From Oleispira sp963851095 (GTDB lineage Bacteria > Pseudomonadota > Gammaproteobacteria > Pseudomonadales > Oceanobacteraceae), in contig CAWKOX010000006.1 of the NCBI GenBank assembly GCA_963851095.1, forward strand, positions 124,001-188,000: a DNA stretch of 64,000 nucleotides. Direction: 5' to 3'. Within the stretch, counting starts at the first letter, position 1, and each line of letters begins with the position of its first letter. Under the pieces are notes generated by a model, which worked only from the letters and a program-made list of their open reading frames with translations, did not search any database and was not told where the DNA came from. A program made the translations under genes and the position numbers. This document shows positions 27,490-36,734 of the stretch, piece by piece.

Positions 27490-28191
27490 TCAAGAAAACC
27501 TAAAGGTCAGTCCTTCGTTTTCTACAATAATATCTTTACCATATTGGATGAATAACTTTTCGTCCGGTATGGTATCTTCTAGCGTATATTCTAAATCACC
27601 ATTCGTTAAACTTTCTATTAAGTTAGCCTCAATTTCTGCTCGGTGTAAATCAAGTATTTTATGACTCTTTTTATTAATGAAGTTAGCGATATATCCCTTC
27701 ATATCAGTCACATTTCCAATAAATGACAATGCTGTTCCCATCGTCAAGCTATACATCTGCCCCACTATATTATTACTGAGTTTGGCAATGATTTTTCGAG
27801 CATTTTGCGCCACGACTAAATTATCGTTAGCCAGGTTTATTTGCCCAATTTCTACATTAGTAGCACGTATTACTGATTTTTCTTTTAAGAATATGGGTTG
27901 GCCAAAAATTTCAATATGAATATTTGAGCTATATAAGTGCTCTCCCATGCACCGAATATCCAGTGTCCCTTTTAGATTTGCAATCAGTAATCCATTTTTA
28001 TACTCAGCCAATTCCACACTAGAAATTATTACAAATCCATGACCATTGGGTACTGAGAATTTGATGTCAAAAGGAAGGTATACTTGAACATCTTCAGTTA
28101 ACTCAGCGAGTGAGAAAGCTACCTGTTTGATGATTTTTAATTTTATCAATTTCGGTATAAACCATTGCTGTATTTTTTCTACAATCGACAT
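27490..28191 (-). CDS. Hypothetical protein, probably lipid-associated
   Basis: The 233-residue product has no signal peptide but has a hydrophobic, strand-rich core with many alternating Ile/Leu/Val residues (SSVELAEYKNGLLIANLKG). Together with ATNVEIGQINLAND this gives it the look of a beta-barrel or lipid-binding domain such as a SCP2 or BPI-like fold. No motif is certain. It converges on the TetR gene with one base between the stops. Its place within the storage-lipid region suggests a link to granules or lipids. Confidence 0.55.
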   Translation of the reverse strand: MSIVEKIQQWFIPKLIKLKIIKQVAFSLAELTEDVQVYLPFDIKFSVPNGHGFVIISSVELAEYKNGLLIANLKGTLDIRCMGEHLYSSNIHIEIFGQPIFLKEKSVIRATNVEIGQINLANDNLVVAQNARKIIAKLSNNIVGQMYSLTMGTALSFIGNVTDMKGYIANFINKKSHKILDLHRAEIEANLIESLTNGDLEYTLEDTIPDEKLFIQYGKDIIVENEGLTFRFS

Positions 28192-28263
28192 AAGTACTGG
28201 AACCTAATTTAAATAGAAAATCTAACGTAAGTTTATAAAAGGGACATTTTAGCAAGAGAGGCA

Positions 28264-28296
28264 TAAAAAAAGCGAACCCCATACGAGATTCGCTTT
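28264..28296 (-). terminator. Terminator of the third phasin gene
   Basis: On the minus strand AAAGCGAA, a 12-nt loop, TTCGCTTTTTTT: a clear stem with a T-run. Confidence 0.85.
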
Positions 28297-28367
28297 ATAA
28301 CTGTCTATAATCGATAATCAATCAGACAGTGGCAGCTGAGCTACTCTTTGATAACATCAAACTGAGA

Positions 28368-28802
28368 TTAAGAAAGCTTAGCAATCGCCGCTGTCAATTC
28401 TTCAATTTTAGCGCTTAACTCTTCAAGTTTAACTTCTTCGTCAGTCTTACCAAAGCCAAGCTTAGAACGAACTGTTTCGATGCGAGCTTCAACTTCAGTT
28501 TTCGCTAGTACGTCATCTTTAACTTGCTTAACTTTGTCTTTGCCTTCAGTTTCAAGCTTCTCGCCTTTAACAACTAGATCATCAAACAATTTGTTTGATT
28601 CAGTTGAAAGTGATTCGATGCGGCCTTTTACTTCTTCATAGCCTTTACCGTAAGCACCTAAACCTGCCAACCAAATTTTACGCGCCATTTCTTCTGCAGA
28701 ATTAGCGGTTTCTTTAATCTTATCAAGATTAGTAGTAACAACAGCTTTAACTTCGTCAGTTTTAGTTGCAACGACGTCTTTAGAATTTTCGGTTTTGCTC
28801 AT
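28368..28802 (-). CDS. Phasin family protein, nearly identical twin of the 30.4-kb gene
   Basis: The start is ATG 28802 (MSKTENSK) with GGAG eight bases upstream; the in-frame TTG at 28826 lies before the ribosome site. The 144-residue product has EEMARKIWLAGLGAYGKGYE (phasin motif), a long Lys/Glu/Asp middle and a C-terminal coiled coil (VKLEELSAKIEELTAAIAKL). It differs from the 30375-30809 gene at only a few positions after residue ~22, showing recent duplication. Its promoter region is duplicated too. Confidence 0.9.
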   Translation of the reverse strand: MSKTENSKDVVATKTDEVKAVVTTNLDKIKETANSAEEMARKIWLAGLGAYGKGYEEVKGRIESLSTESNKLFDDLVVKGEKLETEGKDKVKQVKDDVLAKTEVEARIETVRSKLGFGKTDEEVKLEELSAKIEELTAAIAKLS

Positions 28803-28870
28803 AGTATTTACTCCGTAAATATTCAAATTATATGGTACTGCTTTGATAAACTGTATATTACGGAGTTAAA

Positions 28871-28888
28871 TTAGAAACTGCATACTAA
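28871..28888 (-). promoter_or_regulatory. Shared phasin upstream motif, copy 2
   Basis: TTAGAAACTGCATACTAA, 68 nt upstream of the phasin start. On the minus strand a TAATAT box and CTCCG follow, also present before the twin gene. Confidence 0.6.
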
Positions 28889-28924
28889 TTACACTAATCA
28901 TTCGATATTTGTGCCATTCCTATA

Positions 28925-29638
28925 TTATTCTGGGCTATCAACCTCTGGTAGTGGGTTTTCAGTGGTGCTGCTTGCTGAAAACAATGCATTCATCATCGCT
29001 CTTTCTCTATTAATAACAGGATTAATAAAGTCATTAACGTCACCGACTTTTTTAAAGGAATTAAACCCATTTTCTAAGAATGCATGTAAAACCTCTACTC
29101 CTGCTATTTTTGCAGGCTTTCTGGAAAGCCTTAAGATAAGTGATATCCCAGGAGTTTTGACTACTTTTGGTAGATCAAAGCTCAGGTTTTCAAGTAATAG
29201 GATTTGCTCTTCCCGCTTAGACTGACTACCCGATTGACGATAGCACTCAAAATAGCTGTTGCGGTCTATTACCTCATCGCCCATTTTTTGAGCTAAGGCC
29301 AAGTCTAATTCCAGAGACAATGAATTTAGCCTAATAGCAGTTTGTAACGATTCTAAACCTTTTTCAGGAATTACTTTTGCCATTTTAGGAACGGCACGCG
29401 TTAGTTCAATATCTCGCTCACTAAAGTCTTTTGGACCATAGATTTCGTCAGCAAAAAACTGCATTGGGGGCCTAAACCGTTTGGAGCTCCATAAATCATC
29501 ATGGGTCGCCAACAAACGATTGGTTTGCCACGTTTGTAGTTTGCGAATAGTGTCAGTTAAACTTTGCTGTTCAATCAGCAGGTTCATTTGCTCTATTTCT
29601 TGCAAGCTTTTTAGGATTTGATCTAGCGCGTTAGACAT
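28925..29638 (-). CDS. FFLEELY-motif conserved hypothetical protein
   Basis: The 237-residue protein carries FFADEIYGPKDFSERDIEL at residues ~60-78, a variant of the FFLEELYGPKDFS block that names this family. It is helical, has no signal peptide and ends in a Ser/Pro-rich tail. The family is found in lipid- and hydrocarbon-metabolising gammaproteobacteria and its role is unknown. It lies 45 nt downstream of the SRPBCC gene and is likely co-transcribed. Confidence 0.8.
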   Translation of the reverse strand: MSNALDQILKSLQEIEQMNLLIEQQSLTDTIRKLQTWQTNRLLATHDDLWSSKRFRPPMQFFADEIYGPKDFSERDIELTRAVPKMAKVIPEKGLESLQTAIRLNSLSLELDLALAQKMGDEVIDRNSYFECYRQSGSQSKREEQILLLENLSFDLPKVVKTPGISLILRLSRKPAKIAGVEVLHAFLENGFNSFKKVGDVNDFINPVINRERAMMNALFSASSTTENPLPEVDSPE

Positions 29639-29683
29639 AGCTGATATAAAAACTCTTCCGTTAGCTTCTGTAGGCCTTGTTAA

Positions 29684-30145
29684 CTAAGTCCATAACTCTT
29701 TTAGGTTATTCAAATAAGTATCGACCATTCCCGTAAATTCATGCTTCACGATAGGGCTAGTGACCACTTTCAATAAGCGTGGGAAAGGAAACGAAAGCTC
29801 GGCTTTTGTCGTAAATAACATATGCGTACCGGTTTCGGCTTCAGTTAATTCCCATTTTCCTGATACGACTCCATTACCCACTCCTTTAACCGGCGTCCAA
29901 ACAATCGTTTTTGCATCATCGTCAACAGTATATTGGCAGGCATAGATGGTTTTAACAGTATAGCCTCCAGAGCTTATCTCCTCCATTTCCCAGCGAAATG
30001 CATTGTCTCCCAGGTCAGTCAATTCCTGTACATTAGGGAAGTGTGCAACGGACGTATTTACATCAGATAGAAGAGTGAAAACAGTGTCAATATCTGCGTT
30101 AACGGTAAGTTTACGATTTACTTCAACAGTGACTTTAACGGTCAT
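29684..30145 (-). CDS. SRPBCC (START/Bet v 1-like) family protein
   Basis: The 153-residue protein begins with a strand and the typical DIDTVFTLLSDVNTSVAHFP helix. KGVGNGVVSGKWELTEAETG and a long C-terminal helix (KHEFTGMVDTYLNNLKELW) complete the helix-grip fold that binds a hydrophobic ligand. In this setting it may carry a lipid or polyketide-like molecule. It is the first gene of a pair with the FFLEELY gene. Confidence 0.85.
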   Translation of the reverse strand: MTVKVTVEVNRKLTVNADIDTVFTLLSDVNTSVAHFPNVQELTDLGDNAFRWEMEEISSGGYTVKTIYACQYTVDDDAKTIVWTPVKGVGNGVVSGKWELTEAETGTHMLFTTKAELSFPFPRLLKVVTSPIVKHEFTGMVDTYLNNLKELWT

Positions 30146-30318
30146 GATTGTTCCTTATTATTGTGCCAAAAAGCAGTGTGAATTGAGCGGGTTGCTCATG
30201 AAAATTTACATGTGATTTCACAAAATTGGCTTTACTTGTCTGAGTTAATATAAACAGTGGGCATACGACTAGCAAGTAAATATTAGATTTATACAGGGTG
30301 GAGTATTATTTTAAGCAT

Positions 30319-30350
30319 AAAAAAAGAGAGCTAAAGAGCTCTCTTTTTTT
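30319..30350. terminator. Bidirectional terminator after the fourth phasin gene
   Basis: AAAAAAAGAGAGCT, loop AAAG, AGCTCTCTTTTTTT: a perfect 14-bp stem with A/T runs on both sides. Confidence 0.88.
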
Positions 30351-30374
30351 ATTAAGCCAATACTATCACTAACA

Positions 30375-30809
30375 TTAAGAAAGTTTAGTTATAGCAGCGG
30401 TCAATTCTTCAATCTTTGCGCTCAATTCTTCAAGCTTGGCTTCGTTCTCAGTCTTACCAAAACCTAACTTAGAACGAACAGTTTCAATGCGAGATTCAAC
30501 TTCAGTTTTCGCTAGAACGTCATCTTTAACTTGCTTAACCTTATCTTTGCCTTCAGTTTCAAGCTTCTCGCCTTTAACAACTAGCTCATCAAACAATTTG
30601 TTTGAATCAGTTGAAAGTGTTTCGATACGGCCTTTTACTTCTTCATAGCCTTTACCGTATGCACCTAAACCTGCTAACCAGATTTTGCGAGCCATTTCTT
30701 CGGCAGAATTAGCTGTTTCTTTAATTTTATCTAAACTGGTCGTCGTTACTTCTGCAACTTCGTCAATTTTAGTCGCTACCGCTGCTTCAGTTTTGTTTGC
30801 TTTGCTCAT
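30375..30809 (-). CDS. Phasin family protein, twin of the 28.4-kb gene
   Basis: The start at ATG 30809 (MSKANKTEAA) has GGAG eight bases upstream; an ATG-like extension to 30818 would overlap that site. The product is 144 residues with the same EEMARKIWLAGLGAYGKGYE motif and coiled-coil end as its twin. Only the first ~22 residues and a few scattered sites differ. It is monocistronic with its own terminator and the shared upstream motif. Confidence 0.9.
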   Translation of the reverse strand: MSKANKTEAAVATKIDEVAEVTTTSLDKIKETANSAEEMARKIWLAGLGAYGKGYEEVKGRIETLSTDSNKLFDELVVKGEKLETEGKDKVKQVKDDVLAKTEVESRIETVRSKLGFGKTENEAKLEELSAKIEELTAAITKLS

Positions 30810-30875
30810 GATGTTCACTCCGTAAATGATAAATTGTGTTCACTTCTTCAATAAAATACATATTACGGAGATAAA

Positions 30876-30893
30876 TTAGAAACCACATACTAA
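30876..30893 (-). promoter_or_regulatory. Shared phasin upstream motif, copy 3
   Basis: TTAGAAACCACATACTAA, 66-67 nt upstream of the phasin start, with the same downstream TAATAT box as copy 2. Confidence 0.6.
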
Positions 30894-31002
30894 TTACAAA
30901 AAATATTTACAATATTTTTTGTAATTCACCCCGATTTTTTATTAATTCAAATACGCTGTAAATACAGCGTAAAGACTAATCGTTTATTATGAAGCAGGCT
31001 AT

Positions 31003-32463
31003 TTAATTATTAGCTAGTTTGCACAAGTCAGACGGTATTACTATTGCCTTATCGTCCTTTTGCACTACCTCACCAATATCTTCAACAGTAAGCCCTGGGT
31101 TGTCCACACAAGCTTCTAGCATATCGAATGCTTCTAAAAAGTATTGGGACAATGGTTCTAAGTCTTTAATTTCACGGTTGCAACATACAACGCCAATTTG
31201 AGCAATATTATTGTAAGTAACCATTGTAATATTAACCCCGCCTCCTGGCGTCATTGTTGAGAGGGGATAGGTTGATATTAATTTGGCATCCTTAAAATAC
31301 ATTGTATTTTTAGGGCCTGGCATATTAGAAATTAAAATATTGCCAATAGGCTTAATCCAATCTGAAATTCTCAACACTTCAAACAACGTTGAGAAGGACT
31401 GAATCAACATTGTGTAATAAGCAAAGGATAAAGGTTCAGACCGTCTTGACGCTCGTTTGATAATACGATGATTTTCGATAATCTGACGCAAACGTAAATA
31501 TGGATCATTTTTACCGTGCGCTAATTCAACCGGTACAATGGCAATTTTGTTACCTGAGCTGGTTTCACCAGGCTTACGTAAGTTGATTGGCATATTAGTA
31601 TAGAGCGCTTTATCAAAGGATTGACCATGATCCTTTAAAAAACGATGCACACCAATATCAAATACACACAACATAATTTCATTCGCTGAAGCTCTTAAGC
31701 GCTTACTGAGTGCTGTCACTCTAGCAAAATCGATCTCAAGCGTTGAAACGGCTCGGCCTTTTTCAACCTGACCTGTTAAAATGGTTTTTGTACCTGAAAA
31801 CGGTACAGGCATGTAAGCTTGATTAATCCGAACAAGCTTAAGTAACAAGCGAAACACGATCCAGATTAGATCTTTTATGCTAATAATTTGCTCCCAGATC
31901 CCTGCCAATCTCTTTTTAACAAGATTAACCTTTTTACGGGCCTTAGGTTTCCGAGCTACAGCCCAAACAGGAACAAAGTTTTTAGTGTTGCTTTTCTCAG
32001 AATAGCCCTGTTGAAACCAACGCATAATGGTCGCGCCATCACCATACATATGGTGCACTTTGACATAAATCGCAAAGCCCTGATTTTCTTTATCTTTAAT
32101 TAAATGATACTGCCAAAGTGGCTTATCTCTATCGAGCCAGTCAGCATGCAAAATTGCAATGAACTTATGTAACTCTGGCTTATTATTAATATCATCAACT
32201 TCATGCATTTGCACATGATAATCCATGTCTAATTTATCGACAGGAACAAGTGACTTGGGATAGCCTAGAACACAATCAACCCTACTATTAAAAGGTGCGA
32301 CAGCATTAGTAAAACCCTTCAGTTCAGTAAATAACTGTGCTACATAATCTTCGGGTGCATTTTTTGGTATTTCTAAAATTTGCAACCCAGCCACATGCTT
32401 GGGATTCGCTTCTGATTCAGTAATCCAGAACGATCTATCAAGAAGTGTAATTTTTTCGCTCAC
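31003..32463 (-). CDS. Wax ester synthase/diacylglycerol acyltransferase (WS/DGAT)
   Basis: This bifunctional enzyme joins acyl-CoA to a fatty alcohol or diacylglycerol. The 486-residue protein has LDRSFWITES at the start, the catalytic HHMYGDGA (HHxxxDG) near residue 137, and NMPINLRKPGE and ISNMPGPKNTMYF, the family's conserved blocks. The length is normal. Product is expected to be stored as wax ester or triacylglycerol bodies, which phasin-like proteins could coat. A degenerate copy of the phasin motif (TTAGAAACTGTAATTAGT, 32551-32568) lies upstream. Confidence 0.94.
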   Translation of the reverse strand: MSEKITLLDRSFWITESEANPKHVAGLQILEIPKNAPEDYVAQLFTELKGFTNAVAPFNSRVDCVLGYPKSLVPVDKLDMDYHVQMHEVDDINNKPELHKFIAILHADWLDRDKPLWQYHLIKDKENQGFAIYVKVHHMYGDGATIMRWFQQGYSEKSNTKNFVPVWAVARKPKARKKVNLVKKRLAGIWEQIISIKDLIWIVFRLLLKLVRINQAYMPVPFSGTKTILTGQVEKGRAVSTLEIDFARVTALSKRLRASANEIMLCVFDIGVHRFLKDHGQSFDKALYTNMPINLRKPGETSSGNKIAIVPVELAHGKNDPYLRLRQIIENHRIIKRASRRSEPLSFAYYTMLIQSFSTLFEVLRISDWIKPIGNILISNMPGPKNTMYFKDAKLISTYPLSTMTPGGGVNITMVTYNNIAQIGVVCCNREIKDLEPLSQYFLEAFDMLEACVDNPGLTVEDIGEVVQKDDKAIVIPSDLCKLANN

Positions 32464-32823
32464 CTGTTGATTCCTTTCAGTTTATTAAAATTTAAGCTCA
32501 ACAAACCAAGTATTTCTTGGTCAAATAACAACTAGTACTGGTGTATCGTTTTAGAAACTGTAATTAGTGATATCACCGTATTATTACGAATTAAAGTCAC
32601 TCTATAATCTTCGAAAGTAACAGCTTTGATCTTTATTGATAATTTTATAAATTTTGTTTTGTTGAATATTGCTTTTTTTATATTTATTAATACTTTTGTC
32701 AAATAAAACTCATTCAATTGTAAATAAGAACCAACATTTTGCTTGAATGTTTTATTAGGTTACTATCATTCCACCTACCTACATATAATGCAATTAAAAA
32801 TCAATCTAACGGGGAAGTATGTC
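32464..32823. other. AT-rich intergenic region, divergent promoters of WS/DGAT and ParA
   Basis: This 360-nt stretch is very AT-rich. It holds the degenerate phasin-like motif (32551-32568). An open frame on the minus strand (32532-32717) is Lys/Ile/Asn-rich, lacks a ribosome site and is probably random. Nothing else is recognised. Confidence 0.5.
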
Positions 32824-33603
32824 GTGATAAGAGTATTATTCAATAAAAAAGGAGGGGTCGGAAAATCCAGTTTGGCCGTAAATCTAGCGGCAATTTCAGC
32901 CAGCCAAGGTTTTCGTACTCTAATTTTAGATTTAGACACTCAATGCAATACGACCTCTTATTTAAACGCGTTAGGTGCACCAGCAGAAAATACGATTGCC
33001 GCTCTTTTCGAACAAACCATTACATTTCATCTTCGCCGCCGCCCTGCTATTGAATATTGCCAACCGACTCAGATTGATAACCTCTACATCATTCCAGGTT
33101 CAGAACGCTTATCAGAGCTGGAGAGCGAACTGCACAGCCGACATAAGATCTACAAATTGCGCGAAGCACTAGGGTCACTTAGCAAAGAATTCGACCATAT
33201 CTATATCGATACGGCCCCTGCGTTAAACTTTTATAGTTTGTCAGCGTTAATTGCGGCAGATCGCTGCCTGATTCCGATTGATTGTGATGACTTTTCTCGC
33301 CAAGGCTTATACAGCCTTCAACAAAAAATTTCTGAAATTAAAGAAGACCATAACGCCGATTTAGAGATTGAAGGAATCATTGCCAATCAATTCTTGGCGA
33401 ATGCCAACTTGCCTAAGCAAATCATTAATGAGCTGATTGATGAGGGTTATCCTGTATTGCCTGAATACATTAGCCAGTCCGTAAAAATGCGCGAATCGCA
33501 CCAAGCGAAAAAGCCATTGATTACGCTTGCCCCCAAGCATAAGTTAACACGTTCACTGGTCGCTATTTTTGAGCTATTAGATAACGGTAAAGCCGCTCGT
33601 TAA
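32824..33603 (+). CDS. Orphan ParA-type ATPase
   Basis: The start is set at GTG 32824, giving VIRVLFNKKGGVGKSSLAVN, the usual ParA start with the deviant Walker A KGGVGKS; GGGGA lies eight bases upstream. LILDLDTQCNTTSYL (Walker A') and HIYIDTAPAL (Walker B) follow in the 259-residue protein. No parB or parS is nearby, so it is an orphan of the kind that positions protein clusters, chemoreceptor arrays or storage granules. In this region granule partitioning is an attractive guess. Confidence 0.88.
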   Translation: MIRVLFNKKGGVGKSSLAVNLAAISASQGFRTLILDLDTQCNTTSYLNALGAPAENTIAALFEQTITFHLRRRPAIEYCQPTQIDNLYIIPGSERLSELESELHSRHKIYKLREALGSLSKEFDHIYIDTAPALNFYSLSALIAADRCLIPIDCDDFSRQGLYSLQQKISEIKEDHNADLEIEGIIANQFLANANLPKQIINELIDEGYPVLPEYISQSVKMRESHQAKKPLITLAPKHKLTRSLVAIFELLDNGKAAR

Positions 33604-33686
33604 GTTTATTGTTCACGGAGCTCTCTGGAGGGGACACTGGCTAGAGGGATACTGGCTAGAGGAGATACTAGAGCAGTTAAGTAGCA

Positions 33687-33717
33687 GGGTGAGTATCAAT
33701 GACTCACCCCACTTTTT
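33687..33717. terminator. Convergent terminator between parA-like and DUF445 genes
   Basis: GGGTGAGT, loop ATCAATG, ACTCACCC, followed by CACTTTTT. Confidence 0.8.
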
Positions 33718-33718
33718 G

Positions 33719-34928
33719 CTATATAAGCAAAAAATACAACTGCAGAAAGCCTGCTCCCATGCCCAGTAATGAACCGGTAAGAATGAGTTTCCACTCATCG
33801 GCTTCATAGGCTGGTCGCAATACCCCTTCAAATTCCTCCGGGGATAGCTTTTTCATCCGCGCACTCAGCTCATCGGCAATATTCAGGGTATTCTTAATAT
33901 AATCGAACGCATAAGGCATATATCTTTCGCTATTATCAAAGATATGCTTAGACGACATGTCTCTCATTTTATAATACGTTTCAGTGCCCACACCTAACGT
34001 GAAAGTAAGGCTGAGCAAAGGCAACATAACGATCAATCGCATCGTTAACATGCAATTCTATCAGTTCTAATAGCTGACCTGAGCCTGAGCCATAGAGGGC
34101 TGTTTTTAGAATATTTTCAGACGTTACTAACTTCTCTTCAATGACTTCTGAATAGACACGCGATACCTCATCCTGACGCTTTAAAAACATTCCCTGAAAA
34201 GTGATGCCCATGACTTTTGTTGGATGCTTAGGCTCGAAGATGACCTTAAGAGCAAGCCAGTTGGTCAAATAACCAACAAGTAAGCCACCCAAAGGCAGCA
34301 CCCACCACTCTGGTAAATACATCCAAACAAACATGGTTGGAAAACCAAATAATAAACCGAAAATAAATCCAGAGTGCTCAACAAATGGAAACTCTTTTTC
34401 ACCCGACTTAAGAAATATTTCATTTATGATTTCTGGTGATTCTATTAACTTAGTCACGACCAGTTCTTTAATATCAACAATTTCTTCAACGTTGTACTTA
34501 AAGTCGTCTACCATGTTGTTCACAATATTAGGAATATCAGCTTCGATTCGCGCATAAACTAGATTTTTACCATGCACCGGCATAGCAGCCCATACACTAG
34601 GGGCACTTTCACGCATAACCTCATCAACAATTTTACGCAGAACTTGTTTTAAGCGACGCTCCATCACTTTGGTGAGTTCTTTTGCATCAATTTTAGCCGC
34701 AAGTTCTTTCGCATTGAGTAGCTTTCCTAGTACCAGTTCTGCAGCAATTTCAGCCATTTCTTTGCGCTTTGCTGGAATGAGCCCCTGCCAGCCAAATATG
34801 GGTCTAATGCCCACAAATTCCATCGGATAAAACATCATTTTTAATGCTAAGAAATTTGTAGACCAACCGACAAATGCACTGATTAAAGGGATAGACAACA
34901 AGGTGAGAGTCGTAATATCAAAATCCAT
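33719..34928 (-). CDS. DUF445 family membrane protein (one frameshift)
   Basis: The first frame (34928 to 33981) has the DUF445 start (ISAFVGWSTNFLALKMMFYP, then GWQGLIPAKRKEMAE), and EWWVLPLGGLLVGYLTNWLA in the middle. It then runs out as FHVRCGH. The remaining domain (FTLGVGTETYYKMRDMSSKH, then LSPEEFEGVLRPAYEADEWK) is in the overlapping frame that ends at 33719. One extra T near 34001-34012 explains the switch; removing it gives 402 codons, normal for the family. DUF445 proteins (YheB-like) are inner-membrane proteins of unknown function. It is convergent with the ParA gene. Confidence 0.88.
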
Positions 34929-35183
34929 AAAATAGAGTCACGTCGTTTTGTATTGTCCGTAGGCAGAGATGGTTTTCATCAGGATGCCATTGGAATTAAA
35001 GTGTTCAATATAAATTATTATTAATTGTTATTGAAATACGGTTCAAATGAATATCGCAATAATATACTAGTTTTGTCTTGTTAAGTACTACTCTAAGAAA
35101 TGTTACTGCTGATTTAGATTAGGTAGCCTTTTCTAATTATTTATCATTATATTTAGCTATTATCGCCAATCGAGACCAAACGC

Positions 35184-36650
35184 ATGTCAAAGAAAGCATT
35201 TGCTGAATTACAAAAACGCATGAAAAATGCCAAATGTTATGCCGACTACAAGGATGCAGCGGAAGCCCACGACGAATTATCGGGGGCAGAAGAATGGAAA
35301 GCCACAGAAGCCTGTAAAGACTATGATTATCAAGCTATTCGTTCTCGCGTAGAAAGAATGCGTCGAGCGAAGTCAAACAATGATGCGACAGATCTTATGT
35401 ACATCATACATGAAGGCCTGCATGGCAATTTGGGAAATATTGCTGCGCCTGCACTTAATGGCAACGCACTTATAGGTACTAAGCATTTAATTGAAGAGTT
35501 TATTCAAGAAGTATGTGGCGCATTAGATTTTATTTATCAAGCCGATGAAATCGACTTCTATGAGAAGTTATCGTTTTTTGATGAAACGACCCATGCTTTT
35601 GGTCGCAGTTGCATAATGCTCAGTGGCGGGGCTGGTTTAGGTTTCTTTCACGCTGGGGTTATTAAAGCCCTGGTTGAACACGACGTATTACCTGATGTTA
35701 TCTCGGGTGCTAGTGCAGGTTCTATCGTTGCCGCATTGGTTGGCACAAGAACAAACGAAGAATTATTGGAAATGCTAACGCCTGAAGTTATTTATGCTGG
35801 CTTTAATAAGTGGCTTGAATGGCAAGGCTTCGGTAAAGAAGGCCTGTTTGATAGTACCAATCTAGAAAACGCACTGATTGAGTTGTTCGATCTAACGACA
35901 TTTGAAGAAGCTTATAAAAGAACGGGACGACATATGACGATTACGGTTTCAGCCGCTGATCTTCATCAATACTCGCGCTTGCTTAACGCAAAGACGTCGC
36001 CAAATGCCATCATTACCCAAGCAGTAAGAGCCTCTTGCGCGCTTCCTATTGTATTCTCACCGGTGCAATTAAAAGCGAAGAATCAGGCAGGCGACATTGT
36101 GCCTTATATCCCCAATCGTCGTTTTGCCGACGGCTCTATCATGGCTGATTTGCCTTTCGATCGTTTAGCCCGTATCTATGGCGTAAACCACAGTATCGTA
36201 AGCCAAATTAATCCACTATCAACGTTTGTTAAAGTGAGTATGAAGCGCGATGCCTCTAGTTTCTTAGAGCTTAGTAAGCGCTATGTTTCCAAGCTTACCA
36301 AGATCAACAGTATTTATGCTTTTGATGTTTTGGAAGGTATGGTTGGCCATAAAAAGGCCAAGCTTGGGATTCAAAAATTACGTTCAATTGTTGATCAGCA
36401 GTATTTGGGGAACATCAACATTCTGCCTACTTTGACAGCCGACAATATTAAACAACTCGCTTTCAATCCTACTTTAGAAGGCTTAACCGAGTTATTTAAA
36501 AGTGGTGAGCGTGCTACGTGGCCGCAACTGGATGTGATTAAGCGCAGTACTATCATCAGTAAAACACTGCGTAAACATCTCAATAGCCTAGAAGAAAAAG
36601 AAGCTGAACTTCTTAAGAATAAGAGTGCGTTAGAAGTTATTAACGAATAA
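35184..36650 (+). CDS. DUF3336-patatin lipase (triacylglycerol/phospholipid hydrolase)
   Basis: The N-terminal ~110 residues are a DUF3336 domain (KCYADYKDAAEAHDELSGAE). The patatin domain follows: the oxyanion-hole loop SGGAGLGFFHAGV at ~142, the nucleophile GASAGS (GxSxG) at ~174 and the dyad Asp in FADGSIM (DGS). The same DUF3336-patatin arrangement occurs in eukaryotic SDP1/TGL lipases that mobilise storage triacylglycerol. Together with WS/DGAT it gives a storage-and-release pair. No signal peptide: it acts on the cytoplasmic side. Confidence 0.92.
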   Translation: MSKKAFAELQKRMKNAKCYADYKDAAEAHDELSGAEEWKATEACKDYDYQAIRSRVERMRRAKSNNDATDLMYIIHEGLHGNLGNIAAPALNGNALIGTKHLIEEFIQEVCGALDFIYQADEIDFYEKLSFFDETTHAFGRSCIMLSGGAGLGFFHAGVIKALVEHDVLPDVISGASAGSIVAALVGTRTNEELLEMLTPEVIYAGFNKWLEWQGFGKEGLFDSTNLENALIELFDLTTFEEAYKRTGRHMTITVSAADLHQYSRLLNAKTSPNAIITQAVRASCALPIVFSPVQLKAKNQAGDIVPYIPNRRFADGSIMADLPFDRLARIYGVNHSIVSQINPLSTFVKVSMKRDASSFLELSKRYVSKLTKINSIYAFDVLEGMVGHKKAKLGIQKLRSIVDQQYLGNINILPTLTADNIKQLAFNPTLEGLTELFKSGERATWPQLDVIKRSTIISKTLRKHLNSLEEKEAELLKNKSALEVINE

Positions 36651-36665
36651 CGTGCTTTCTTTGCA

Positions 36666-36688
36666 GCAAGGCGATACTGTCGCCTTGC
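36666..36688 (+). terminator. Stem-loop after the patatin gene
   Basis: GCAAGGCGA, loop TACTG, TCGCCTTGC: a perfect 9-bp stem 15 nt after the stop; no T-run follows directly. Confidence 0.55.
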
Positions 36689-36734
36689 CTTGAGCGCCTT
36701 TGTTCTAATTAAACCTTATAAATGAGCACGATTT

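Noticed and set aside
32532..32717. Minus-strand 61-residue open frame
   Set aside because: Lys/Ile/Asn-rich product in very AT-rich DNA, no ribosome site, no homologous pattern; likely chance.
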